Below, piece after piece: positions 51,901 to 63,777 of a DNA stretch of 64,000 bases. This stretch comes from Onchocerca lupi. Lineage: Eukaryota > Nematoda > Chromadorea > Rhabditida > Onchocercidae. A program made the position numbers and the translations under genes. Each line of letters begins with the position of its first letter. The stretch's first letter is position 1. The stretch lies in NCBI GenBank assembly GCA_028564675.1, contig JAOVVO010000021.1, forward strand, positions 62,001 to 126,000, written 5' to 3'. The notes beneath the pieces were generated by a model. It made no database searches. It saw only the letters and a list, made by a program, of their open reading frames with translations, and was not told the DNA's origin.

Positions 51901-53705
51901 ATTTGTCGAATGAAATTATTTCGATCTCTTCTTTTTTCCTGATTAAATTGACCGACACTTGTTTTGCCAAGAAGAACTAACTAGCAACTCACATCTTACT
52001 AATGTGATTTTAAATTTTCTAGTCGCTATCACCCCATTGTGAAATCGTAATCTGTGAAGAAAAAGATGGAAAATCTTAGTGTGAACTTAGTGGCAGAATT
52101 AATACGTCCTCTGTGAGTTTAGCATTCTGACGGATTCATGGATCCTTTGTTTCAATCAGTAATTTGATGTTTGATTTTGTCTAGTTCAGGTCCTTCTTTT
52201 TTACTTTGATCTTTTGTATGTAAATATTTTGAATACATAAGAAGCATTCATTTTACATCTACCATACTGTATTTTTTGGACAAGCAATAGGAAGAAGAAT
52301 GCTAGAATTCGAATCTATACGTAAGGATCGAAAATCAGAATGAGTTTGTCACTTTCGTTCCAAAATGGAAGATTTTAATTCCTTGCTAAGTGAGCAAGTT
52401 TTTCTGAATATCGAATATTTTTATGCGAAAGCCTATTTTTGTTCATATTTTCATTAATTTGCTGTACGATTAGATATTCGTCACATTTATGAGTGTCTGT
52501 TTCCGAAAAGGAATTATTCACTCACTAACCGAATATCTGAAATTGTTTCATTACTTCTATTTAAAAACTAATTTTTACTTAATTGCAATAATTTCGTTTC
52601 TCACTCCTTTCTCTCGTCTCCTTCAATAATTATCATCTGCTTAATTTTTTTTCTTTCATATACGTGAAAAGATCCAGTTCAGATTTTTTTTTCTTTAGTT
52701 TCATAAATTTAAGTTTTTTTTTTTTACAAATTTAAGGCTCTTCTTAAATTCAGAAATTCATAAATTTAAGATTCAGTTTCATAAATTTGCAAGTGGCAAT
52801 CACAACTGTGCTACTTTTCACACTTTGCTTTTATTATTGATTGGGTATGTCTTATAGTTGATATCTTCGATTTTTCTTTACGCTGTAATGAACTTTGATG
52901 TCTTTTGTAGTGGTGCAAGACAGATGATATGAAAGTGTGCGAAGTTGTGATGAATAATGTAATGAAGCATATAAAAAAAGAAAGCATAAGCGAAGTAAAT
53001 GATAAGTATGATAAATTTGATAAAGTTTCGAAAGATTACTTCCTAAACTTTGGACTTTTAAATTGCCAACGAAAGGAGTGATAAAGATGAGCTATTGATA
53101 AGAATATTTGTGAGCGTTCTAATGTTTGATAAATGGATGGAACGAGACGGTTCCGAATGAATTATTGCGATTATCGCTATCGTTACTTCGCAAATGATAC
53201 TGCTGGGACAAGATACATCGCAATTCATAGCAGCATTTGGCGAGACAGTAAACACAATGTGTGCCGAAGTTACATCGTTCCAGGCACAACAAAACAATAA
53301 GATGCTTACTTGAACACTTTATGCCTCTTCATTGATAGATCAATGATCGAAATGATCGATGGCGAAGATGTCTGCTCTTTCTCGCTATTTCTGTTAATCA
53401 TCACAGTTGTCTTGGTGGAGGATTAAATTTGGACAACTCATAAATCAGGTCACCTGTTTGCTAGCCATTGAATGGATTAATGGGACTTAAATGATTGGAA
53501 ATTTAAGTAACTTTGTTAAAAAATATTTTTGATAAGCGATATTTTGCCAGAAGATCCATTTGGCCTACAGTAATTCAGAGATTGGATACAGTTTTTTGTT
53601 AATCACATTTAAAAAACTTTCAATGGCAGTAATTCAAACTGAAATATTTTTCAGGGATATTTCAATTATAGCAGAAATGATTGAAAAAAATAGTTGAGGA
53701 ATGTG
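45943..53705. other. 7.7-kb gene-poor region
   Basis: No recognised gene on either strand. Reading frames are short or lack family motifs. The longest, 50973-51332 (+, 119 codons), has AT-driven composition. Some parts (about 48.0-51.5 kb) have less extreme base composition and could be eroded mobile-element sequence, but no domain could be read. An acceptor-like TTTTTCAG ends at 53654, just before the lipase. Confidence 0.45.
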
Positions 53706-55370
53706 ATGTGTTCTAGTTTGTTGACAACTTTTTTCTTATCACTCTTGCAACTGCAGTTTGCCATTGCTTCTCAAGAATATGATCCAGAATTTGCTCGTTT
53801 TGCATTTGAGCATGCAGCTGCAGCGTACTCTAGAGACCCATCGAAGTGTCTGGCAAAATATTATGGAACTTATATTCTACGGCAAGGCAACGTATCGTGT
53901 GATCATTTTCATGATGAGGTGAAAATTTTCTGAATATTTCTATCAGTAAGAACACTTTTCTGCCATTTCCAACATTTTAAATCTTTTTGTCCCAATTTTT
54001 TTTTTTTTTTTTTTTTGATTTTTTTCAGCGTTAATTTCATTTTACAATTCAAATGTAATATATGCCTAACAATCAGATCACTTAAGCAAATGTCCTCTTG
54101 CCTTTGTTTTGCGTGAATAAAGTTAATAGTAGATAAACTGGTAAATTTCAGTGTTTGTACTATATATCAGTATCTCCCATGTATATCGTCATTGCATTTG
54201 GTGGCACACATTCCAGACTTCAACTTATTGCTGAAATTTTGGCTGGTATGGCAGAGCCAAAAGCGGAATTCATTGCAGGTGGTTCGGTACAACGTTATTT
54301 CAATGCAGCATTCAAATCTGTTTGGAAGGATATGTGGCATTTGCTGAGAAGAACATTGGAGGTGAATTTGAAGAATCTGAAATCTGTTTTTGAGTTTTTT
54401 AGCATGCAAATGAGTGAAGACAATATGGATAATAGTTCATTTGGGCGATAATATTTTCTAGACAAACAATACTCGGCCGATAATATTTACGGGACATTCG
54501 CTTGGCGGTTCGCTTGCATCCTTGGCCAGCAGTCACTTTGCATATTTTTATGCTTCGAGAGGCATAGATAGCGTAGATATTCGTCTTATAACATTTGGTG
54601 AACCCCGAACAGGCAATCGAGACTATGCCTATGCTCACGATATATTGGTACCTGTTAGCTTCCGCGTCGTACATCGGGGAGATCTGGTAAGTTTTCATCT
54701 CAAATGTTATCTTTTCAATGATAATGAATAATTCTGTTATAATCAGCTTTACATTGCATTTTATGCTCTACGCTTTATATTTCAGGACATTAAAGTCTTA
54801 TTTCTACATGCATTTATCAATATATATGTATATGTAAAGAATAAAACAACAATCGAGACGATGTCATAGGCAAATTGAATCAACAAAACCATCAAAAACG
54901 ATTCAAATAACATTTTTTGTGTTTTTTCAAGTTTTGAAAGTAGAAAAATTTTCGAGAAAACCAAGCAACAATTTAAGGTACCGCATCTCCCAAGTTGTTT
55001 AATCAATATACGAACATTTGCATGCAGCTCACGGTTCAGCTTCGGACCTTATCATCACGGACTTGAGATCTGGTATCCCGAAAATATGACCGAAACTTCG
55101 CCATTCAGAATTTGTCTGGGTCAACCACAAAATGAGGACCAAACTTGCAGGTCTTCATCTTTTGCCTACTTACTTTTTATATCGAAAAAAAATTTTCATT
55201 TTCCAATTTTTCGTGAAGAATTTTGTTGGAGATTCTACTTTTACAGCGATGGTTATTACCGCCACTACACCATTGAAGATCATTTATACTATTTTGGCGA
55301 ACATGTCAGCCATTATGGTGTATCCGGATGCAAGGCAAGCGGAAATATTACCAGGAAAAACTTCACATAA
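53706..55370 (+). CDS. Secreted class-3 (fungal-type) lipase
   Basis: Triacylglycerol-lipase-like alpha/beta hydrolase (Lipase_3 family, expanded in nematodes). Five exons, 53706-53918, 54152-54361, 54462-54686, 54978-55150 and 55247-55370, join in phase to 314 aa. A signal peptide occupies about residues 1-22 (hydrophobic FFLSLLQLQFAIAS). Core motifs: IVIAFGGTHSRLQL (the oxyanion strand, usually AFRGT, here AFGGT), the nucleophile elbow TGHSLGGSLAS with Ser154, TFGEPRTGN, GDLVPHLP with Asp215, and PYHHGLEIWY with the likely catalytic His242/243. Paired cysteines (YYISV region, SCLIN, TCSDG, GCKAS) suggest disulfides in a secreted protein. The AG of a TTTTTCAG precedes the ATG by 51 nt. Two tiny upstream ORFs lie in the leader. 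It converges with the Clc-like gene. Confidence 0.93.
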
Positions 55371-55806
55371 GCAAAAACCATTAAATCATGGCTTTTTCAT
55401 AATTTCTTTACTTTAACGAAAACACTGCTTGCAATGAGATTTTAGGATGTCCTCGGAAACAATGGAAGCATTTAAATCACAATATCGTGTTGGCAACTAT
55501 TGACTATGATAATTACTTGTCGTGTTTCATCTTTTTTTCGCATGATATTCATTTAATAAGACCACTTTATTGAAAATCTGAGCAATGTAGCAATATCTGT
55601 AATTGATTATCATCAGAATTCATCATGTAGAATCACTGGGAGTTTATCTAAACACATCTCATCCTCCTATTTGGCGTGAAATAGATATAAGGACAAAACA
55701 GTGTTGATTTTTTTTTTGATTTATTTGTTTCAATTCAATAATTCAAAATGAACTCAATAAACAATATCTCTAATTAAAACGAGATCCAAATAACGAAATA
55801 ATAAAA
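55371..55806. other. Intergenic, convergent 3' ends of lipase and Clc-like genes
   Basis: AT-rich with poly-T near 55708. No exon recognised. Confidence 0.5.
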
Positions 55807-57209
55807 TTAAATGGCAGTGTGTCTGGTAGAGTTGTATAATGGTACCAATTCGCGCATCACTGGTGAAATTAATTCATCATTTGGTTTGTTTGCATCTTGA
55901 ATTAAGTAATATGTTGATACCAATGCCAGAAGAAATGAAAACAACAGTAAAGATGTCGACGCTAACGATAAATAGAAAGCAGAACCAATTTCTTGCTAAA
56001 AATTAAAGTCATTCCAAAATTCGTTTAGTTTTGCGAAATTCAAATTCGAGAGAATAAAAATTTCAACTGTACTTTTATTAATAAATAGAAAAAACAAATT
56101 GCAACGCATGAAACACAGTGCAGTGAGTTTCGAATCAAAATAACACGATTGAGTGTTCTTTTCATCAATTTCTGAAATTGAAGCAATGTTGATACTGACC
56201 TCATAGGTGCCAACAAGTCCATGAACAAATCGACTATCGACTCGATGAGCAGCAAAGAAGAATATTGCATTTCCAATGATAGAAAACAATACTAAAATAG
56301 TAAGTAATCTAAAGTTTTTTATGATTCTATGGATTAAAAACATCCAGAATAATCCGAACATTCAGTTCAGATTATCCTTTGATTTGATATAATTTTAATA
56401 TTGCATGTGGCCTTATACAGATCTTCTGTATAGTATCACGTTCATGACGATAATTTTCAAAATATCCTCCGTACTCGATGATTTGAAACTAAATAAGATG
56501 AGAAACTGAAAAATAACGAACATGCGATAAAAATGAGAACAGTAAAAAAAACAGCAATGGGATTACTGCATGGTGCACAAATGCCACACAACAGCGCCAG
56601 TCCGTTGACTGCAAAAACTACAGCGAAACAAATCAACACAGCTTTTTGCCATCCTACAATATAATGAGTATAGAGTTAATGACAATATTAATGTGTTCAA
56701 TGATTTCTACACTAATCTTTACTCACATTGAAAGGATGTAAAAAATGAAATTACCAAAGAACTGATGATATTCGGCTTCACCAGCAGCACTATTTTGACT
56801 CACATCTAGCAGATTTTCATCAATAATCTCCCGAGCACTGTGATCAAATTTATATGTGCAGGAGAGAGGAGTATGTTGCATTTCCTTGTACTCTTTACTG
56901 CTTATTCCATATGAATGATAGTGTGGGCGAGTACAGTCTTGCCATAAACCATGCTGCAAATACAACCCTATTATTATGAACGAAAAAATAATAAAAGAGA
57001 TAGAAAAAAAAAGAGAGAGAGAAGAAATAAGAGAAAATAAGTAAAATAATAAAAGCTTTTACATGATGTTGCGCACGGAATTCGCGTATGTCGACCACCT
57101 GCCATGAGGGCGATAGAACGGAAACGACAGATACACCCAAAGCAATAAGAAGTAAGACTAAAGAACCAATTAATACTGCCTTCTTTGCCCTATGTCCTGT
57201 ATTACCCAT
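55807..57209 (-). CDS. Clc-like claudin/PMP22-type tetraspan membrane protein
   Basis: Nematode Clc-like family, distant relatives of claudins; four-pass plasma-membrane proteins of unclear function. Five exons, 57063-57209, 56755-56953, 56522-56653, 56200-56291 and 55807-55995, join in phase to 203 aa. TM1 is at residues 11-33 (KAVLIGSLVLLLIALGVSVV). The first extracellular loop has the claudin signature W-(x)n-GLW-(x)2-C, at W36, G51-L52-W53 and C56, with a third Cys in PLSCTYKF. TM2 is AVLICFAVVFAVNGLALLCG. TM3 spans the 56522/56291 junction (VLIFIALLFSIIGNAIFFFA). TM4 is FYLSLSASTLLLFSFLLALV. The tail ends in a short polar stretch. The ATG follows a TTTTAG acceptor by four bases, compatible with trans-splicing or a 5'UTR intron. 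Confidence 0.82.
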
Positions 57210-57639
57210 ATTTCTAAAATAAATAAAAATACAAGTAGTAATTTTTAACCCTAATGAATACTCCCGAAATGAGTATTTTCAAACATAGGTTAAGAATTAT
57301 GGATCATTCTTTATTCATCATATAGTTACGGTTTTTGAAGGCATATGTACATATTTTTGAAAAAGTCCCATTAAAACTAATATGTATCACTTCAGATATT
57401 ACCGACAATCCAACAAGAACTTAAGTGGAATGATTTGAAAATAAATGATACTAGTCAATTTAAGGAAACTCAAGAAGTTTCTAGAAGATAAAGCACTGTT
57501 CCCTGCAGCATAATAGTTATAAAATATGACTTCCAAAAAAATAGTCGAGGCCATCTGATTAAAAAATATTAGTGGGAAAATAAATCGCTTAAAGAAAAAC
57601 CTAAATTCGACTATTGTTTCTTTGAAGATTCGATCTTGA

Positions 57640-58428
57640 TCAACCTCGAATTGTCATTTGGGACAGAATGTTATATACTTTCCTGGCATTCAATGAGGCA
57701 TCTTTATTTCGTAATCTGAAAAAACATAAATTTTTTAAACTACAATTCCATAACCATCGGTATCGTCGTACAATAGTAAACATTACTGACAATTATTTAT
57801 AAATACTATTGTAAAAGGATTTGAAGATTTCATGACAAAGGCTCTTTGTTAGCTTATTCAAAAATCAAAATTTATATAATAATTGAATTTCTATGCAAAT
57901 TATAATAGAGTGATGAGCGCAGCTCAGAAATGACACAGTGCTTGAGACTGATTGTCAACTGGTAGAGCGCTGTCATCGTCAAGGACCACAAACGAGTTGC
58001 ACACACTGCATGCACTGCACAGGTATATGTGAACAGACACATACACATCTCAAATGTTGGTTGATACTGAGAATCTTATTGCAAAGCATACATAAACCAT
58101 TTTGAATATTCGCAAGTTCCCATAAAAAAATCGAAGAAGAAATACGTCAACAAAAAGAGCGCATTTAACCGCCAAGATAGCACGGATAAACACTTTTGAA
58201 ATAACCGCGCGATACGACTGGTTCAGAGTATTTGAAAATAAAAACGCGCAACACATTCTCAAAATTCACAAATCGAAGAGAATGAATGAAATGACGGCGG
58301 GTGTTAAGTTTTAAAATTTGAACTAATTTTTGCAGATACCTTCTAGATGAATGTGTGGTATAAAATCTTACCATACTATTGCGTAGAAGATCATAATCAC
58401 GATTTGAAGACTTCCAGTCCGTAGCCAT
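57640..58428 (-). CDS. Possible 54-aa protein upstream of the Clc-like gene
   Basis: ATG at 58428 opens MATDWKSSNRDYDLLRNSM. Exon 58340-58428, ended by a GTATCT donor, joins in phase to 57640-57715 behind a TTTTTTCAG acceptor, reading SRRLRNKDASLNARKVYNIL to a TGA. A better-looking GTAAGA donor after the 19th codon would give an immediate stop, so it is either not used or the exon is a 5' leader. The protein has no recognised family. It lies 0.43 kb upstream of the Clc-like start on the same strand, a spacing seen in nematode operons. Confidence 0.3.
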
Positions 58429-59572
58429 AATCGAGATGAATTTTCAAATTATTTATTAATCATCTCCTAAATTATTTATTAATCATCAATAATTAATTAT
58501 AGCAGTTAATCGTAATAGTATTATAGGAAATAATCGAAATCTAGAAATATGAAAGGCAAAGAAACATTTTAAATAAATTTTCATCTCCGTCGGTTGAAAT
58601 GGAAGGAATGACGACGCCATTATCGATCTATTGAATTTTGACAGAACAATATATCAATGCCTCGAAGGTATTCGAGAATAACGCTGAAAGTACACCATTG
58701 AGGATTATTGATTAACTATTGAAATTATAACAGTCTCAACGGTCCCTCTCGTCTTCTCTTCTCTCTTCCGAAAATAAATAAATGGTATTTTCATATGCAA
58801 ATTATCGAATCTTTCGGATACGCTCTAGCCTATAACGGTTGGGAAATGGGATGAGAAAGAAGAAACGTATATAACAGTGACAGACAAGCTTAGTTTATGA
58901 GTGTTTGTTCTGCGCTTGCGTTTGACGCTTGACTTGCGCTTGAAGCGTAAAGTTTCGTATTTCGAAAATGTCCACAATTTTTAATTTGACTCGAAAGCTT
59001 AAATTTGAATTAATTAATAAGAACAATAGTTATAAATAATATATGCGAATATCAATTATCCCCATGATGATGGTCAATACTGGCACTGAATGTTAGTGGG
59101 GAGCTGGAGAGTACTGAGAGGTGCGACAGATAGCAAAGTGCATGTTAAGTGCACGATGCACGCTATGTGCACGCATACACGTATGTGTGCAAACAGAAGG
59201 GTAAAGCAAGTAGAGTGCGCAGCAGTTTTCTCTCGAGAAAGGTCATTCGGCTAAAGCGATCAATCGACGAAGCGAGCATCGCGCCATTCCTCTCTCTCTG
59301 AGTAGCATGCACATATGTTCGAAGAAAGACAAGAAGAGTAGATTATCTTAATAGAAACAGAAATAGCCATTGTAAGGGAAATTCATCGTTCCTGGTCGAT
59401 GAACTGTTGGCAAAGGTCAATTCGGATGAAGGTTTCTGAGAGGTCAGGCAACTCCTCAATCGTTTCCCAGGAGATATGTGGTTGGTTGGAATGAGCACTG
59501 TTGCTTGATCGGATTAATTATTCTATCTAGCGTCGTTCATGTCTTCAGTGAATATTACAGGTACTCGGGATA
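58429..59572. promoter_or_regulatory. Upstream region of SLC25A10, with GTGCAC palindromes
   Basis: Divergent 5' region of the possible 54-aa gene and the carrier. GC-richer than average near the carrier. GTGCAC occurs at 59149-59154 and 59167-59172 within a TGCA-rich 60-bp stretch. An acceptor ATATTACAG ends at 59560, 12 nt before the carrier ATG, and marks a 5'UTR intron or spliced-leader site. Confidence 0.4.
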
Positions 59573-62274
59573 ATGTCAGCTCAACCCAAAGAACAACGTG
59601 TCAGCCGATGGTATTTCGGTGGTACAGCATCTGCAGGTGCAGCGATGTGCACGCATCCACTTGATTTACTTAAGGTTAGTCAAGTATTATAGCATTTATG
59701 AAGGCTGCCATCATTGATTAATAACATTTTTTAGGTACATTTGCAAACTCAACAGCATGGTAAGGTTGGTATTCTTGAAATGACTATGAAAATCATTCGA
59801 AGCGATGGCATTCGAGGTCTCTATAACGGCATTTCAGCTTCTCTATTAAGACAGGCATGATACAAACATCTTTTATTTGTACTAATTTATTAGCCATTCT
59901 GATAATTTTGCTTCAGTACCAGTCATGGAAAATGTAGCAGTAGTTATCATAATTATGTGGCTTTTAAGAATTCACACAGAAAATGTGTGGTCATGAGAGA
60001 TTTTTCAAAGATCATTTAAAAGAAGAGATTTTGTATGCTCGTTAGGATAAGAGATTTTCAATTTTATCCCTAAGGTAAGATTGGTTGGTGAAAAAGCAGT
60101 CTTACCTTAACGATAAAATTGAATGTATCCAATGATTATAACAGCGGAATACGTAGTTTGACAGATTGCCATCATATTTCATGTTTTTCAGATGACATAT
60201 TCTTTGACACGTTTTGGTATGTACGAAGAATTGAAGAAGCAGTTTCCTGGAGGTTTGTCGGTTTTCAATAAGGATACTTATAGATAGAAATATACGAGCT
60301 TATTTAAAGAATAAATCTGAAGAGAATTAGTTTAGCAGCCGTTTTTATGCTGCTAAATATGATTATCGTTGGAAAATGTGCTATTTTGAATGCAAAAATT
60401 GTCTGGTGATGATGTGTAATATTAAGAAATATTAGTGTATAATAACATAATAAATATTCCATATCGTTATCGAATACAATTCTTGGAAATAGTTTGGAAT
60501 TTCGGAATTTTCCTAGATCATAGGGAATGTATGACTTGAATAATCGAACTAACTAAATCATACTATTTTATATTGCGTAAAATAGCTGGATGATTTATAA
60601 CTTTATGTTGCTGAAATTACGCTTCCTATTTTCAATTGTTTATTCATACTTATTTTTAAAGTGCAGTAAATGTCTTTGTTTTAAAATGCTCGATTCAGAC
60701 GCATTGTAGATTCAACTACTATTCCTTTCTATCAGAAAGCTGCGATGGCTGGGATAAGCGGAGCGTGTGGAGGTTTCGTTGGTACTCCTGGAGATATGAT
60801 TAATGTGCGCATGCAAAATGATATGAAGGTATCCATTGTTCATTTTTTTTTTCTTTTTTTTTTTTTTTTTGGTACATTAGAATGCTGTAAGATCTTTTGA
60901 TTTCACTATTTCATCACAAATTCTAATTCTGCAGGAATTTACGAGTACAAAAAAGATTTTTTTTTTTTTTAAAGAATGGCAAAAATAAAAAAGCTTTACA
61001 ATTTTACTCCTACTTCTTGATGGACTCTTACAAATATCATTCTAATATATATATGACTTTATTTTAAAATAAAACCATCAAAAAATTAAGCGTCAATATG
61101 TTTGAGCATTATGAATTTATATAGTCTAACACTGAACGTAGCATATTGAAACCTTTCGCAATTGTAAGACCAAAAGATAATATTGACTAATTAGTTAGAC
61201 ATTGGTTTGAAAGTTTATTTATATTATCTGTTTTTAGTTATCGCCAGCAGAACGCCGAAATTATAAACACGCATTTGATGGGTTATTTCGAGTGATGCGT
61301 GAAGAAGGCATCACTAAACTTTTCAATGGAGCCGCAATGGCAACATCCAGAGCTGTTTTCATGACCATTGGTCAATTGTCGTTCTATGATCAAATCAAGC
61401 AAATCGCTATAGCAACGGGTTACTTCAGAGATTCTCCAACGACTCATTTCGGATCTTCATTTGCTGCGGTACCATATATTATTTCTTTATAATTAAATTA
61501 TTTTAAATTATGAAGAAGAATGCTAAATCATGAGAAAAAATTATTTTCTTTCTTTAATGCTATTTCACTTATATTTATCACAACTCGCACAAAGCGAATA
61601 AAAAATTTTTGTTTTTGGCGTCGATTGCAACAGTTTTAACTCAGCCACTAGATGTTATGAAAACACGTATGATGAATGCAAAACCGGGCCAATTCAGCGT
61701 AAATTTTTTTTTTTTTTTTTTTTTTTTGATTGTTTGGTATTCCACTTAAATCAGGTTCCTCCATTATTACGAAATAAATGAAGAGGCCTGACTCGTTACA
61801 TGGCTTTAAACCAGTAACATGTAATAATACATAGTACTAAAACTCTCTCGAGTTTAGGGATAATAATAATCGAGTGCTTTAGTAATTCTTTCTTGAATTA
61901 TTAAATAAAGTACTTTAATAATTTTTCTAAAATAAGTATTTCAAATTTAAAGTGAAAATGAAACGGTGGATATTTGCAGGGTATCTTGTCTTGTTTCTTA
62001 TATACTGCGAAACTTGGACCAGCTGGCTTTTTTAAGGTGGATCATTCGTTTTTTCTGTTGTATTCTTTTGAGATCGTGATCATTTAGGGATCCACTTTAT
62101 TTTTAGGTTTCTAATACATAAGTTTGTAAAGATTGAATAATTCAATATGAGACTGTTTTGCAGGGCTTTATACCGGCATGGGTTCGATTGGCTCCACAAA
62201 CTATTCTTACATTCATTTTCTTGGAACAACTTCGTTTGAATTTTGGTTATTTTCGAGATTCCCCAACGAAATAA
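59573..62274 (+). CDS. SLC25A10: Mitochondrial dicarboxylate carrier (SLC25A10)
   Basis: Inner-membrane antiporter exchanging malate or succinate for phosphate. Eight exons give 298 aa (human 287): 59573-59674, 59735-59854, 60192-60256, 60699-60828, 61238-61468, 61618-61698, 61980-62036 and 62164-62274. The three carrier signatures are HPLDLLK, TPGDMINVR (the human carrier has a similar variant second motif) and QPLDVMKTR. Other matches are YNGISASLLRQMTYSLTRFG, SPAERRNYKHAFDGLFRVMR and TAKLGPAGFFKGFIPAWVRL. Two introns are irregular. Intron 2 begins GC (59855) instead of GT. Intron 5 shows no AG before exon 6: the codon GCG at 61618 follows TTTTTG. Both junctions are fixed by conserved protein on each side. 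The octapeptide GYFRDSPT occurs twice. Identity is secure; the splice details need transcript data. Confidence 0.93.
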
Positions 62275-63777
62275 AGTAATCTAAGATTTAGAAAACAGTT
62301 TTCGCAAAATTTGAACCAATCCTGCCACAAAAATCTGAAATTTTGTCGATATTTTTGAAATGAATTGTATGAGAAGAAAAATATGTCTAGGAAAGAATCG
62401 CTTTTTCGGATATTTAATTTATTCATGCAGACGTCAGCTCTTAATCGGAACTTGTAAGTATTTGTATTTATGGATTAGTATTTTATTTCATTAGCATCTG
62501 GGATATCTTCAGTATCAAAAAGTAATGATAAAGATGTTAAATACAACAGTTTCAATTTTAGGACTTTTCCATTTTTAATCCGTCATGTTTTTTCTGTTTC
62601 TTTGTCTAAGTGTCTAAGTATTTGGCCTATGTTAATTGTAATGACTATGTTATTGGTTGTTTGACATCGGTAATTATGTACTGTCTTTCCTATATTTATT
62701 GCGCCCCAAATAAAGATTACGAGAACATTTAGTCATCCAGTACAACGGAGTAGAGTAGTTACCTTAAACAGTCCTAAATGATGATAGCAATTATTGCAAT
62801 CTACATGAGACAGCATAGCGTAGTTTCCTATTTATCGCCAATAATAAAATTAGTTAGAAGCAAAGGAAATCGTATCCTATAACATGTATGTACAAAAAAA
62901 TCGAATAAGACAAAGAGGTAAGAAGAATGGAATAATCCTGTGAATGTTACAAATACATCACAAGAAAGAAAACCCATGGCCTACAAATAAGCAAACTTTG
63001 GGATAGACAAACGTGAGACACATCTTTTCCCGTAAAATAATAAAAATATAATACAAAAGAAAATGAATGAATAATTTGAAAGTCCAGTGGCGACAAACAA
63101 CGATGAGTATTGAAAAATATGAAAAATTCCAGACGTTATGAAAAATTCCAGACGTTATGAAAAATTCCAGACGCTTGTGACGAGTTTCAAAAATCCCACA
63201 AAATCAACCTTTAGCTAAAGGCATAATTTTATCTTCAAACTGTACAAAACTCTATATTTCATTTTTCTATAAAAATAATCATCTAGTAGCAGAGGCATTC
63301 ATGATTATGATTTAACTGTATTTCTTTTTTCGCAACAAACATGGAATTTTACCCAATTAAAATTTTCATTTCACTGCGCGTTTTCTACGTTTGCTGCTCA
63401 ACAATGTCATGTCCCTGAAAACATGGCAAAAGGGCCATAAAAAATTTGAAACAAGAAGAGGCTTGCTTTTGTTCACATGGCAATAAGGATGATAAATATA
63501 TGAAAAAAAGAAAGCAAATTTTGACACGTTTGAAAAATAACAGATCATCTACTCGTCGAACAGAATGCGGTAATACGCTTTTCAGGACAGATCTTAGAAT
63601 TTTCAAAAATATATTCCCATCTAAAAAAATTTTCCATTTTGGTCATGAAAAACTTCTCTTTCTTCTCTCTTTTGAAATGATTTTAAATTCCATGTTTCCC
63701 AAATAGATTCTTGACAATTAAGATAATAACTTTGGTAAGAAAGTTATCAATACAACTATTACAACAATAACGCACCA
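62275..63777. other. Intergenic between SLC25A10 and the right-edge gene
   Basis: AT-rich; three copies of a 19-bp repeat at 63121-63177. A minus-strand piece at about 63366-63412, behind a TTTTCAG, could encode a basic C-terminus ending SSKRRKRAVK, but no upstream exon was tied to it. Confidence 0.4.
63121..63177. repeat. Three tandem copies of a 19-bp unit
   Basis: Units at 63121-63139, 63140-63158 and 63159-63177 share gaaaaattccagacgttat. The first two are identical and the third differs at its end. Confidence 0.9.

Noticed and set aside
57956..58000. CTGGTAGAGCGCTG, resembling a tRNA D-arm
   Set aside because: No B-box, no acceptor stem pairing and no anticodon arm could be found around it.
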